Source: Deltaproteobacteria bacterium
GTDB lineage: Bacteria > JAGRBM01 > JAHCIT01
Assembly (NCBI GenBank): GCA_026129095.1
Contig: JAHCIT010000005.1
Location: 124,001 to 188,000, forward strand
Direction of reading: 5' to 3'
Length of the DNA stretch: 64,000 bases
Under the pieces are notes generated by a model that saw only the letters and a program-made list of their open reading frames with translations, ran no database searches and was not told the origin of the DNA. The translations under genes and the position numbers were made by a program. Below are positions 54,614-63,548 of this stretch, one piece after another; position 1 is the stretch's first letter, and each line of letters starts with the position of its first letter.

Positions 54614-55591
54614 CTAGTTCAGGAAGTCCTTGCGCGGATCTCCACTCGGCGCGTCCTTGTCAGTAACGGCCGCCTTGGCCTTCTGCCGCTCGATATAGGA
54701 GGCCATTTCCTTCTGCGCCTTGAGGACATCGCCTTCGTACTTGAGGATCGCCGAGAGCGTGTCCTTCACCACCTCGTCGCCGAGCGACCTGGCGTTCAGG
54801 ACGGTGAGCGCACGGGCCCAGTCGAGCGTCTCCGAGATGGACGGGATCTTCTTCAGATCCTTCTTCCGCAGCTCGCCCACGAAATCGACGACTTCATTGG
54901 CCAGCTTGGCGCTCGCCTCGGGAACCTTCAGCCGTACGATCTCCAGCTCGCGGGACTTCTCCGGGTAGTCGATAAAGAGGTGCAGGCAGCGGCGCTTCAG
55001 CGCGTCCGAGAGCTCGCGCGTGTTGTTCGACGTGAGGAACACGAGCGGCTGGTGCCTGGCCTTGATGGATCCCAGTTCGGGCACCGTCACCTGGAAGTCG
55101 GACAGGACTTCCAGCAGGAACGCCTCGAACTCCGGGTCAGCCTTGTCGATCTCGTCCACCAGCAGCACGACCGGTTTCTCGGACGAGATCGCCTGCAACA
55201 GGGGCCGGGGGAGCAGGAACCGCTCGCTGAAGAAAACGTCGTCCTGCTTACCCAGGCTGTCCACCGCCTCGGTGAGACTCCTGGCGCTGCCCACCACCTC
55301 GCTGATCTTGTCCTTGAGGATCTGCGTGTAGAGAAGCTGCTTGGCGTATTCCCATTCGTAAAGGGCCTTCGCCTCGTCCAGCCCCTCGTAACACTGGAGC
55401 CGGACCAGTTCGCGTCCCAGCGCGGCGGCCACGACCTTCGACAGGTCCGTTTTACCCACGCCGGCGGGGCCCTCGATCAGGACCGGCTTGCCCAGTTTCG
55501 CGGCCAGGAAGATGACCGTCGAAATGCGTTTGTCGGAAATGTAGTTCTGGTCGGCGAGCTTCTTGCCCACCTCGTCAATCGATTTGAACAC
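54614..55591 (-). CDS. MoxR-family AAA+ ATPase (CoxD-like)
   Basis: A 325-residue AAA+ protein. The Walker A motif is GPAGVGKT at residues 41-48, Walker B is VVLLVDEIDKAD near residue 146, and sensor-1 is VFLTSNNTRELSD. MoxR-type ATPases work with VWA partners as chaperones for maturation of enzyme complexes. The gene is the first of the minus-strand MoxR-VWA-SRPBCC-rhodanese-PEGA group. The 332-base region upstream separates it from the divergent HTH-repeat gene. Confidence 0.92.
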   Translation of the reverse strand: MFKSIDEVGKKLADQNYISDKRISTVIFLAAKLGKPVLIEGPAGVGKTDLSKVVAAALGRELVRLQCYEGLDEAKALYEWEYAKQLLYTQILKDKISEVVGSARSLTEAVDSLGKQDDVFFSERFLLPRPLLQAISSEKPVVLLVDEIDKADPEFEAFLLEVLSDFQVTVPELGSIKARHQPLVFLTSNNTRELSDALKRRCLHLFIDYPEKSRELEIVRLKVPEASAKLANEVVDFVGELRKKDLKKIPSISETLDWARALTVLNARSLGDEVVKDTLSAILKYEGDVLKAQKEMASYIERQKAKAAVTDKDAPSGDPRKDFLN

Positions 55592-55923
55592 GCACTGCTC
55601 CTGCCTGCCGGCGGCCCCTGATTTGGAAGGCTGGGCCCGTCCAGCGACTCCCCGACCGTAGCACCCGCGCCGGAGCCGGTCGATAACTCACCCTGGCAGT
55701 GGTCATCCGGAACCAGACCTGCCCGTCGCGGGCCTCTATAAGGACATGCCAGCTGATGGCTGCATCGAGCAAGTCCGTTGCTCCCAGAATTGGCAGGCAG
55801 CCTGAAAACCCGCCATTAAAGCCGGTTTAATGCGGCTTTTCGGCCCCTTGACACCGTAGAGGCATAAACTAACATTCATGCACGGACTGTTCTGGTCCTC
55901 GTTATAAATGAGGAGTATGCCCT
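55592..55923. promoter_or_regulatory. 332-base intergenic region with hairpin and promoter
   Basis: Two features stand out. A hairpin at 55812-55840 (CATTAAA with TTTAATG around GCCGG, extended by GC pairs) is followed by CTTTT on the plus strand and GGGTTTT on the minus strand, so it could terminate or attenuate in either direction. TTGACA at 55848-55853 and TAACAT at 55870-55875, 16 bases apart, form a good promoter for the gene at 55924, whose ATG has AGGAG at 8 bases. The rest, upstream of the MoxR gene, shows no clear motif. Confidence 0.55.
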
Positions 55924-57195
55924 ATGCCCGTCAACACAGCCGCCACCCCACCGGCCGAACCGGCCCGTTCCCAGACCATTCCTTCAGTGGACCGTCGCGT
56001 ACTGCCCATCGATGGCCATGTGCGCAACATCCTGGGACTCTACCTCTCGATGTTCCGCAACTATGACGAGGCGGCACGGGCGATCCAGATATCCAAGGAC
56101 ACCGTGGCCAAGTATTTCGAGGGCAACCCGAACATCGCTCTCTATGTATTCGACCGCATGTTCGCCGTGTTGCAGGAAAAGGGCGGTTCCGAGCGCCTCA
56201 AGGCGGCCATGGATGGCGCCACCTACGAGGAAGTCGTCTCACGCGCCCGCGAGCGCAACGGCCAGCAGATCGACAACGTGATGTACAAGATGACCCCGCG
56301 CCTGAGGGACATCCTGACCCTGTACACCAACTCGTTCCCGAGCCGGGCGCGTGCGGCAGCCAAGATCGGCATCAACCCGCGCACGTTCAAGGCATACGTG
56401 AAGGGCGATATCGCCAGCTTCCCGCGCGGGAGGTTCGAGCAGGTGGTGGCCGTGCTGCGCGAGAAGGGGCACACCGAAAAGGAACTGCTACAGATCGCCG
56501 GCGTCTCCGACTGGTCGGAGCTTGTCGCTCCCCGTGCCCGTGCCGAAACGGCCTCGATCTCCGAGAACGACATCATCCAGGAGGTCCTGACACGCTTCGA
56601 GGCGGGCACGCTGAACACCCGCACGCTCGACAAGAACTTCCAGGCGGCTGCCGCCCGCATCTTCGGGGACTTCGGCAGCGCGATCCGGGCGGCGATGAAG
56701 CAGCTGGAGGAAAAACTGGGTCGCCAGATCGAGAATGCCATCTCCAAGGGGAACTTCATCGACGCCTTCAAGGATATCCGCCGCCTGGAGCAGTTCATCG
56801 GCACCTATGCAATGCGTGAACGCACCGTGAACCGCACTGCGAGCTACGGACGCAAGAAGGAGTGGTCCGACGACGTGAAGACCATGCGGGACCGCAAGAA
56901 CCGCCTGAAGCTGCAGGTGTTCAAGGCCCTCCGCATCTACGACTTCCCCGATGACCGGCCCGACCTGGTGGAAAACATCCGCACGCCCGACATCGAGCAC
57001 GAGGTCAGTGCCTACGATCCCGGCTCCCGCTACGAGGCCGGCGACATGCTCAAGCACCCGGAGTTCGGCGTAGGCCGTGTGCTGAAGGTGGCCGAGCCGC
57101 GCATGGTGCAGGTGACCTTCGGCCCCCGTACGGGCGAGAAGTTCCTTGTCATGAACGCCAACGGTCCCCGTCCCGAAATCCGCACTTTGCAGTAG
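55924..57195 (+). CDS. Unrecognised protein with two HTH-like repeats and Tudor/CarD-like C-terminus
   Basis: A 423-residue soluble protein. Residues 33-88 and 127-183 align with each other: both begin R-(N/D)-I-L, continue with a helix-turn-helix-like AA..I.I...T...Y..G segment, and end VLxEKG. A third helical region (residues 215-270) has NTRTLDKNFQAAAARIFGDF. The C-terminal segment 368-412 (EAGDMLKHPEFGVGRVLKV, then VQVTFGPRTGEKFL) resembles the Tudor/CarD-type fold at the end of UvrD/PcrA. This suggests DNA binding, but I do not recognise a family. A strong promoter precedes it. Confidence 0.7.
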   Translation: MPVNTAATPPAEPARSQTIPSVDRRVLPIDGHVRNILGLYLSMFRNYDEAARAIQISKDTVAKYFEGNPNIALYVFDRMFAVLQEKGGSERLKAAMDGATYEEVVSRARERNGQQIDNVMYKMTPRLRDILTLYTNSFPSRARAAAKIGINPRTFKAYVKGDIASFPRGRFEQVVAVLREKGHTEKELLQIAGVSDWSELVAPRARAETASISENDIIQEVLTRFEAGTLNTRTLDKNFQAAAARIFGDFGSAIRAAMKQLEEKLGRQIENAISKGNFIDAFKDIRRLEQFIGTYAMRERTVNRTASYGRKKEWSDDVKTMRDRKNRLKLQVFKALRIYDFPDDRPDLVENIRTPDIEHEVSAYDPGSRYEAGDMLKHPEFGVGRVLKVAEPRMVQVTFGPRTGEKFLVMNANGPRPEIRTLQ

Positions 57196-57199
57196 GGAA

Positions 57200-58357
57200 C
57201 TATCCCCTTCCCGCTTCGGTCGGGTCCGTCTTTCCCCAGGCGGTCTCCCCTCCATGCTCGCGGACGAGCGCCGAGAGGCGCTGGTGGCGCTCGCAGCCGA
57301 TCACCCCCGGCGGCACCCGGCCGGTGCCTGCGGCGGCGAACTTCCGCTTGAACGCGAGCACCCGCCCGGCGGCCCGGCGCACAAGCCGTTCGGACAGTTC
57401 GCCGTCGCGGACCGCCTTCAGGACCGCCTCGACATAAAGCGGCTGGCTGTCGAAGTTCGCGCAGACGAGCAGCACGTCGCACCCCGCCTTGAGGCAGTCC
57501 ACCGCCACACGGCCGGGTTCGCGCCCCTGGCTGATCCCCGCCATCATCAGGTCATCGGTGAACACCACGCCCCTGAAGCCCAGACCCCGGCGCAGGATGT
57601 CCCGCTGTATCCTGCGCGAAAGCGTCGCCGGGACGCCAGGATCCACTGACGGGAACACGACATGCGCGGTCATGATGCTGGCTACGCCGGCACGGATGGC
57701 GTCGCGGAAAGGCGGCCACTCGGTCCGGGCGAGCGATGCCACCGGCCGGTCCACCACCGGCAGCGCGATGTGGGAATCCTGGCTCGTGTCGCCGTGGCCG
57801 GGGAAGTGCTTCGCGCAGGCGGCGATGCCCGCCGACTGGAGCCCCCCGATGAACAGCGCGCCCAGCCTGCCCACCCAGGCCGGATCGTCGCCGAAACTGC
57901 GCGGCCCGATGATCGGGTTCTTCGGATTGGAGTTGACGTCCACCACCGGCGCGAAGTCGGTGTTGAACCCGGCGGCGTTCAGTTCCAGCCCGATCGCCCT
58001 CCCCACGTCGAATGCCAGTTCCGGGCGGCCCAGTTTCCGGGCGGCGCGGCTGATGGAGAGATTGCCCGTCCATTCGGTAAACGGTTTCTGGAGCCGGGTG
58101 ACCAGCCCTGCCTCCTGATCGACGGAGATAACGGGCGGCAGGTGCCGGGGATGGAGGGAGCGGATCTCGCCGGTGAGGTCACGCACCTGGCCGGGGTTCT
58201 GGATGTTCTGGCGGAACAGGATAGTCCCGCCGATACCGTAATTCCTGACGAGTCTCCGGTAGCTGTCTGCCACCGCCGGGCCGGCGAAGCCCATGACGAA
58301 AAGCTGGCCCACGAGGGCCTCGGCGGGTTGGCGACGGTAGCACGCCGGCCGGTTCAA
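57200..58357 (-). CDS. nagZ: Beta-N-acetylhexosaminidase (glycoside hydrolase family 3)
   Basis: A 385-residue GH3 protein. VISVDQEAGLVTRLQ, CAKHFPGHGDTSQDSH (the KH-x-PGxG motif that positions the catalytic histidine loop) and VVFTDDLMMAGIS (catalytic Asp as nucleophile) are present. It removes N-acetylglucosamine from peptidoglycan fragments in the cytoplasm for wall recycling. At this length it is the compact single-domain NagZ form with a short C-terminal extension. It converges with the HTH-repeat gene with 4 bases between stops. Confidence 0.9.
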   Translation of the reverse strand: MNRPACYRRQPAEALVGQLFVMGFAGPAVADSYRRLVRNYGIGGTILFRQNIQNPGQVRDLTGEIRSLHPRHLPPVISVDQEAGLVTRLQKPFTEWTGNLSISRAARKLGRPELAFDVGRAIGLELNAAGFNTDFAPVVDVNSNPKNPIIGPRSFGDDPAWVGRLGALFIGGLQSAGIAACAKHFPGHGDTSQDSHIALPVVDRPVASLARTEWPPFRDAIRAGVASIMTAHVVFPSVDPGVPATLSRRIQRDILRRGLGFRGVVFTDDLMMAGISQGREPGRVAVDCLKAGCDVLLVCANFDSQPLYVEAVLKAVRDGELSERLVRRAAGRVLAFKRKFAAAGTGRVPPGVIGCERHQRLSALVREHGGETAWGKTDPTEAGRG

Positions 58358-58380
58358 GACAGGTGTTCAGGCAGGGGCCG

Positions 58381-58770
58381 TCAGCCGGCCATGTCCCGCT
58401 CGCCGCGCTCCTGCTCTTCCTTGCAGGTGATGCAGAGCGTGGTGACGGGCCGGGCCTCAAGACGCTTCAGGCCGATCGGTCCGCCGCAGGATTCGCAGGT
58501 GTTGTAGGTGCCCTTGTTCATCCGCTCGATGGCGAGATCGATCTTCGAGAGCAGCGTCCGCTCGCGGTCGCGCAGCTTGTGGATGATCGCCTTGCTCACC
58601 TCGTTGGTGGCGACGTCCACCTCGTCCTGCAGGTCATCGGTCGTGGAGTTCTTCTCTTCGTCGGTCGCCTCGGCGGCGAGCTGGATGATCCGCTGGCGCT
58701 CGGCTTCAAGCTGCTCCAGGAAGCGTTTCTGGTCGGTCTTGCTCAGTTTGGTCGATTCGGTCTTGGCCAT
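58381..58770 (-). CDS. DksA/TraR-type zinc-finger protein
   Basis: A 129-residue protein. A long coiled-coil hairpin with RFLEQLEAERQRIIQLAAEATDEEKN and ATNEVSKAIIHKLRDRERTL precedes the zinc finger CESCGGPIGLKRLEARP then CITC (four cysteines). DksA-type proteins insert the coiled coil into the RNA polymerase secondary channel and act with ppGpp. The coiled-coil tip aspartates of canonical DksA (DxxDxA) are not clearly seen, so it may be a DksA paralogue. It follows nagZ on the same strand. Confidence 0.85.
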   Translation of the reverse strand: MAKTESTKLSKTDQKRFLEQLEAERQRIIQLAAEATDEEKNSTTDDLQDEVDVATNEVSKAIIHKLRDRERTLLSKIDLAIERMNKGTYNTCESCGGPIGLKRLEARPVTTLCITCKEEQERGERDMAG

Positions 58771-59016
58771 TGCTGCTCTAGTCTCTGGTCTCTTCCGTGT
58801 TATTGGCTTCCACCCCAGGGGAAACCGGCCTCACCATGTACATCCGGCCCCCTGCCGATGCAACCACGGCCGCCCAGACCCGCCGTTTGACGCATCCCGG
58901 CACCGGGTTTTACAGTATCCAGAGCCGCCGGAGAACCCGTTAATCCATTCCCGGCAGTTTCCCGTGAGTCACCCCTCCGGTGGCCGGGCCCGACAGGAGC
59001 CCGACACGGTACATTC

Positions 59017-59994
59017 ATGGCCGAAGGCCCACATACGGTCCCCGTCCGGCTGGACCCACCCCGCCAGGTGACGGACAAGACACCCTGGCAGCGGTTCACG
59101 ACCAGCGGCCCCATGCTCCTTTTTGCCGCCAGCATCTGCTTTGCCTGGATGGCCGTCTCGGTCCGCGGCCTCACCCGGTTCTCGCCGAGCGAGACGACCT
59201 TCCTCCGGTTCGCCATCGGCCTCGTTGTGCTGGTGATCTTCCACCGGCTCACGCTGATGCCGCTCAGGTTCGTCAATCGCCCGATGCTCGTCGTCCGCGG
59301 GCTGCTCGGCGCCGGGGCCGTGATTCTCTATTTCACCTGCATCCAGCGGACCAGCGCCGCCACGGCGACGCTGCTCAACAACTCCTATCCGCTGTTTGCA
59401 ATGATCGCCGGGTTCTTCGTCGGGACGGTGACGGTGAACCTGCGGCTTCTGGCCCTCGTCGGGATGTCGCTGGCCGGCATGGTGATCGTCGCCAACCCCG
59501 CCTGGGGAAATGTTGGCACGGGAGCGGCTTATGGCATCGCGTCGGCGGCGATGGCCGGCGCCGCGCTGATCGTGATCGAGAAGATCCGCGAGACCGACTC
59601 CGCGCAGGCGACCTTTTTTTCCATGTGCGTGGGCGGCGTCATCATCGGGCTTGCCGGCATGGTGTTCCATGACCGGGGGATGCTGGTGCCCACCGGGCCC
59701 GAATGGGGCTGGATCATCCTCCTCGGACTCACCTCCACGGCGGCGCAGCTCATGATGAACCACGCCCTCTTTTACGTGAAGGCGACACAAGGGTCGGTCG
59801 TCTGCGTGACGACGACCGCCTTCACCGCCGTCTTTGCCTATTTCACCTTCGGCGAGAAAGTCGCGTGGAACTTCTATCCTGGCGCCGCGCTCATCCTGAC
59901 GAGCGCCGTCATCTCGGCGCTCACGATGGCCCGCCACCCGGCGGAAAGGCCCGCCGAGCCGCCCGCCGCCGAACCGGAGCGGAGCGCCGCCTAG
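59017..59994 (+). CDS. EamA-family transporter (drug/metabolite superfamily)
   Basis: A 325-residue protein with about ten helices in two EamA repeats: LLFAASICFAWMAVSVRGL at the start of the first and a second from about residue 160 (GAAYGIASAAMAGAALIVIEK). EamA transporters export amino acids, nucleosides or other metabolites; the substrate is not evident. ATG 59017 is preceded by an AGGAG at about 18 bases and no close Shine-Dalgarno. The stop overlaps that of the Lon-domain gene. A proline- and glutamate-rich tail ends the protein. Confidence 0.88.
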   Translation: MAEGPHTVPVRLDPPRQVTDKTPWQRFTTSGPMLLFAASICFAWMAVSVRGLTRFSPSETTFLRFAIGLVVLVIFHRLTLMPLRFVNRPMLVVRGLLGAGAVILYFTCIQRTSAATATLLNNSYPLFAMIAGFFVGTVTVNLRLLALVGMSLAGMVIVANPAWGNVGTGAAYGIASAAMAGAALIVIEKIRETDSAQATFFSMCVGGVIIGLAGMVFHDRGMLVPTGPEWGWIILLGLTSTAAQLMMNHALFYVKATQGSVVCVTTTAFTAVFAYFTFGEKVAWNFYPGAALILTSAVISALTMARHPAERPAEPPAAEPERSAA

Positions 59995-60653
59995 TTCAGG
60001 TTTTCCGGGTCGGTGGGGAACAGTTCGGGAAGTTCCTGGCGGCGGACCTGGAGCTTTTCATGCAGGATCAGGTAGCGCTCAACGATGGTGGATGATTCCA
60101 GCATCTGCTGCTTTTCCATTCCCGACAGGTTCAGCACCTGGGCCGCCACGGCGCCAAACTGCGCGTCGTCGAGCTTGAGGAGCCGCTCGCCGAACTCCCC
60201 GTCGGCAAGCACACGCGGATCGATGAACCGGGGGATCGTCTCCAGAAGGTCGCGGCGGATCGCCTGGATGCTCGCCTGCTCCTCGGCCGTCGCGTTCACG
60301 TATTCATGGTTGATCGCCACCTGACGGTAGCTCTTCGCGCCCGGCAGCTCGCGGTCGATGCGGAACCGCTCGATGCCGAGCAGCCAGATGAGGAACCGGC
60401 CGTCCGCCAGCTCCTGGTGCCGTGCGATCAGGCCCGCGCACCCCACATCGCGCACCGGCGGCGCGCCGTAGTAGTCGCGCTCGTAGCCCGGTTGCAGCAG
60501 GACCATCCCGATCACCCGGTGGGTGTCGAGCGAATCGCGCACCATGTCGCGGTAACGGGGTTCAAAAACGTGGAGCGGGAGGACTTCGGAAGGAAGCAGT
60601 ACGGTTTCCGGGAGGGGGAAGATCGGAATGACGTCGGGCACGTTGGAAATCAT
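59991..60653 (-). CDS. Lon substrate-binding-domain protein (LON family, no protease)
   Basis: A 220-residue protein with the N-terminal PIFPLPETVLLPSEVLPLHVFEPRYRDMV, the hallmark of the LON (PUA-like) substrate-binding domain, then GMVLLQPGYERDYYG and VGCAGLI. There is no AAA+ or Lon protease domain. Stand-alone members are widespread but of uncertain function, possibly in protein quality control. It overlaps the EamA gene stop by 4 bases on the opposite strand. The terminator at 60742 separates it from the aldolase gene. Confidence 0.88.
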   Translation of the reverse strand: MISNVPDVIPIFPLPETVLLPSEVLPLHVFEPRYRDMVRDSLDTHRVIGMVLLQPGYERDYYGAPPVRDVGCAGLIARHQELADGRFLIWLLGIERFRIDRELPGAKSYRQVAINHEYVNATAEEQASIQAIRRDLLETIPRFIDPRVLADGEFGERLLKLDDAQFGAVAAQVLNLSGMEKQQMLESSTIVERYLILHEKLQVRRQELPELFPTDPENLN

Positions 60654-60741
60654 CTCGGGCGTTACTCCTCTGGCTGGCTTGCCGGTTTCCTGCTGGTGTC
60701 CCTCCCGAACGCTTCTTCTCGATACGAGGACATTATAAACC

Positions 60742-60768
60742 CAAAACAGGCTCCGTGTCGAAGCCTGT
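60742..60768 (-). terminator. Rho-independent terminator after the aldolase gene
   Basis: On the minus strand ACAGGCT and AGCCTGT (60768-60762 with 60752-60746) form a 7-bp stem with a 9-base loop, followed by TTTTGGG. It lies about 30 bases after the aldolase stop codon and ahead of the Lon-domain gene. Confidence 0.65.
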
Positions 60769-60795
60769 GTGTGCGCTAAATCAATAAGTAACGGA

Positions 60796-61728
60796 TTAAA
60801 CCGCGTCCAGAAGGCGGGTGACTTCGGTCACGATCTCCTGCGCCTTGGGCTTGGTGCGCTTCCACATGTTGCGGCCGATGATGAACCCGAAGCATCCTCC
60901 CGCGACGCAGGCCTTCGCGTTCTCGATCACCGTCTCGGTGGAGGCTCCCTCGCCGCCGGAGAACAGCACCGGGATGCCGGTCGCCGCCTTCACCACGCGC
61001 CGGGCGCGCTCGGCCGCCTGCGCGGCCGGGTCGAGCCGGAGGAGCTGTTCCTCCAGCTCGCGGTAATACTTCGGCACCTTCTCGTTTTTCACGAAGTCGG
61101 GCTTGGCCGCCTTGGGCAGGTTGCTCTTGACGATCGTCGCGCCCATCTCGACGGCGAGCCGCGCCGCCGACTCCAGCGCATAGGAAGTCTCCTTGCCGCC
61201 CTTGGCGTCGATCGCCTCGCCACGCGGGTAGGCCCAGACGATGAGCGGCAGGCCGAACCGCTCGCAGGCGGCGCGCACCCCGGCCATCTGCGGCAGGTCT
61301 TCGTCCTGCCGGGGCGAGCCGTAGTAGAGCGTGTAGCCGATGCCGGTGGCGCCGATCCGCACGGCGTCCTCGACGAACGACGTGGCTGTCGAGAGCGCCT
61401 GCGCGTCGGACGGAATCGACGTCTTGCCGTTCACCTTCAGGATCAGCGGGATGCGCCCCTCTGTCTTGGTCCAGAACCGCCGGGCGACGCCGTAGTGGAC
61501 GGCCACGGCGTTGAAGCCGAGGTCGATGCCCAGTTCCATGATGTAGTCGGGATTGCCGGCGTCGCTCTCGGCCTCCAGATGGCGGCAGTCATGCTCGATG
61601 AACTGGTCGTAGGGGAGGATGATCGACGTGCCGTTGCCGCGCGTAATCTGGCTGACCCGGGCCATCTCGCCCGGTCCCAGGCGAACGCGCCGGAAAAATC
61701 TCAGGGGGTCTTTACGCATGTCCTGCAT
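60796..61728 (-). CDS. Class I fructose-bisphosphate aldolase, DhnA/FbaB type
   Basis: A 310-residue TIM-barrel protein. ILPYDQFIEHDCRHLE, GIGYTLYYGSPRQDE, LPLIVWAYPRGEA and AEMGATIVKSNLPK (the Schiff-base lysine region) fit the archaeal-type class I aldolase family FbaB/DhnA. GVLFSGGEGAST and CFGFIIGRNMWKR hold phosphate-binding glycines. It catalyses cleavage or formation of fructose 1,6-bisphosphate. No other glycolytic gene is adjacent. A terminator follows and a 66-base gap separates it from the unknown membrane protein gene. Confidence 0.88.
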   Translation of the reverse strand: MQDMRKDPLRFFRRVRLGPGEMARVSQITRGNGTSIILPYDQFIEHDCRHLEAESDAGNPDYIMELGIDLGFNAVAVHYGVARRFWTKTEGRIPLILKVNGKTSIPSDAQALSTATSFVEDAVRIGATGIGYTLYYGSPRQDEDLPQMAGVRAACERFGLPLIVWAYPRGEAIDAKGGKETSYALESAARLAVEMGATIVKSNLPKAAKPDFVKNEKVPKYYRELEEQLLRLDPAAQAAERARRVVKAATGIPVLFSGGEGASTETVIENAKACVAGGCFGFIIGRNMWKRTKPKAQEIVTEVTRLLDAV

Positions 61729-61794
61729 GGGAAACGGTCCTCCATCGTCAGGCCGGTTCCTATCCGGCAGAAGGCGGGTAATTCAACACATTCC

Positions 61795-63456
61795 TCACGG
61801 CCCCAGCACCGGAATGCCCACCGTCCCGGCGAGGCCCCGGATGCCGAGCGTGACGGCCGGCAGGTGCACCGCGCCCGGCCCGACCTCGAACGGTCCGATG
61901 GGCGTCCCCTCCTCGATCAGGTACCGCTGCCGCTTTCCCCTCAAGACGACGGCCACGAGGTAGTTCCCCTCCGGCACGTTCTCGAAAACAAAGGGATCGG
62001 CGAAATCCGCCCGCGGTTTCGACGCCGCCACGAGCCGCGGAATCAAAAACGCCGTCCACTCCGGACTGGTCGCTTCCGGCCGGGGGAGCGTCTCGCCAGG
62101 TTCCAGCGAGAGGAGTACGAGTCTCAGCGCCTCGGCGCCGAGAACGCCCGCCTTCATCGTGATCGTGGCGGCGCCGTCCTCGCCCTGCCGGGCGAAAGCC
62201 CGCTCCACGGCCGATTTCGCCTCCGGGGTGAGACGGAACTTCGCGGGATCGAGAAAGGCATAGAGAAGCCCATCGTTGTCCCGGTCCCTCATTCCCCGCC
62301 CGAGGCGGTCCAGAAGCAGCGTGCAGGCGGGCGGACGCTTGAGGCCGAAACAGCCCTGCACGAGCCCCGCCGTGATCTCCTCCGGCAGGGCGGCCGCCAC
62401 GCCGCTCGCCGCGTGGATATCGTCCACGTAGGGCTTCAGTTCCGGGGCAATGGCGATCCGCCGGTCCCAGCGGCCGAACGAGAGGGGCCGGACCGGCATC
62501 CCCTCGATCGTGCTCCAGACCTGTTCGGGCAGCATCCGGGGCGTGAGCCGCTTTTTCTGCCCGCCGCCGGATGTCTCCTCCTGTTCATCGTGCTCGTCGT
62601 GAAGGATCACCAGCGTGGGACTCCCCGCTGTCTCCAGCGGAACCCCGGCCATGAACTGCCGGGGGCCGCTTTCGGCGGGCAGCGGAGCCCGCGCCGCCTG
62701 CGCCTGCGACATCCCGCCGGCGGCGATCACGGGCAGAAGCGCCAGCGCCGACTGCCGCCAGTCCCGCACGGCCAGCCGCCACACGAAGAGAAAGAGGCCG
62801 GTCGTCCAGAGCACAAGCACCACCGACCGTTCCAGCACCGGACCCCAGAACGGCGCGCCGGGCCGGGACACCAGATCAAGCCGTGATGCCTGGTGCGCAG
62901 CCACGTGGCCGCTGGTGAGAAGCATGAGGACGCCGAGCGAGAGCGCGCTCCCCGCCAGCACGAGCAGCGGGAGCGGCAGCGGGCGCACAAAGACGGACTC
63001 TTTCGGCGGTTTCAGGGCCATCCAGACGCCGAGCCCCGCGAGCGCGCCCGGCAGCATCGCCCAGGCCATCGAGCCCCCCGACTGGAGCCACGGGGCCCAG
63101 GAGCCAAGCAGCATCGAGTGGAAGACGGCGGCGATGGCGAACGAGAAGTCGCTCACCGATTCGGGCCATGGCTTTACTTCCAGTTCCGGCGGCCGGATGC
63201 CGGAGGTGAAAAGCCGCGCCCCCAGCAGCGCGAGCCCGGCAAACAGGCCCACCGACAGGGCGACGAGCGGCAGGCTCCGGAGCCAGCCGGTCATCCCAAG
63301 CACCGGCTCCCACGCATACGCCTCCACCGGCACCACGCCCGTGTCCAGCGGCGGAACCACCTGCGCCGCCGAGATGAGACTCACCCGGAGTTCGTGGAGG
63401 AAGTGGGGAACGGCGAGGAGCACGAGGCCCCAGACGATGCGGCGGCGGCTGGTCAC
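61795..63456 (-). CDS. Large membrane protein of unknown function
   Basis: A 553-residue protein. The N-terminal half has about seven membrane helices (for example LPLVALSVGLFAGLALLG, FWGPVLERSVVLVLWTTGLFLFVW). The second half is soluble, with a loop rich in histidine and acidic residues (LHDEHDEQEETSGGGQ) that might bind metal, and a C-terminal beta-rich segment of about 80 residues (YLVAVVLRGKRQRYLIEEG, GPGAVHLPAVTLG). I do not recognise a family. It is divergent from the toxin locus and upstream of the aldolase gene on the same strand. Confidence 0.6.
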   Translation of the reverse strand: MTSRRRIVWGLVLLAVPHFLHELRVSLISAAQVVPPLDTGVVPVEAYAWEPVLGMTGWLRSLPLVALSVGLFAGLALLGARLFTSGIRPPELEVKPWPESVSDFSFAIAAVFHSMLLGSWAPWLQSGGSMAWAMLPGALAGLGVWMALKPPKESVFVRPLPLPLLVLAGSALSLGVLMLLTSGHVAAHQASRLDLVSRPGAPFWGPVLERSVVLVLWTTGLFLFVWRLAVRDWRQSALALLPVIAAGGMSQAQAARAPLPAESGPRQFMAGVPLETAGSPTLVILHDEHDEQEETSGGGQKKRLTPRMLPEQVWSTIEGMPVRPLSFGRWDRRIAIAPELKPYVDDIHAASGVAAALPEEITAGLVQGCFGLKRPPACTLLLDRLGRGMRDRDNDGLLYAFLDPAKFRLTPEAKSAVERAFARQGEDGAATITMKAGVLGAEALRLVLLSLEPGETLPRPEATSPEWTAFLIPRLVAASKPRADFADPFVFENVPEGNYLVAVVLRGKRQRYLIEEGTPIGPFEVGPGAVHLPAVTLGIRGLAGTVGIPVLGP

Positions 63457-63513
63457 GGGCCGAGCCTAGTTGGGCCGCGGGCGGAGAGGGAAGGAGGGGG
63501 TGAACAGCAGGAC

Positions 63514-63542
63514 TTGGATGATATAGGACTCAGTGCTATAGT
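63514..63542 (+). promoter_or_regulatory. Promoter/operator of the toxin-antitoxin locus
   Basis: TTGGAT at 63514-63519 and TATAGT at 63537-63542 are separated by 17 bases, a good promoter. An inverted repeat TATAG-N9-CTATA (63522-63540) overlaps the -10 and is a plausible site for autoregulation by an antitoxin. The GTG start lies 6 bases after the -10, so the toxin mRNA would be leaderless. Confidence 0.6.
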
Positions 63543-63548
63543 TTCCCC

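Noticed and set aside
52499-55621. 1040-residue open frame on the plus strand opposite the MoxR and VWA genes
   Set aside because: It mirrors genes with Walker and MIDAS motifs and shows only low-complexity sequence.
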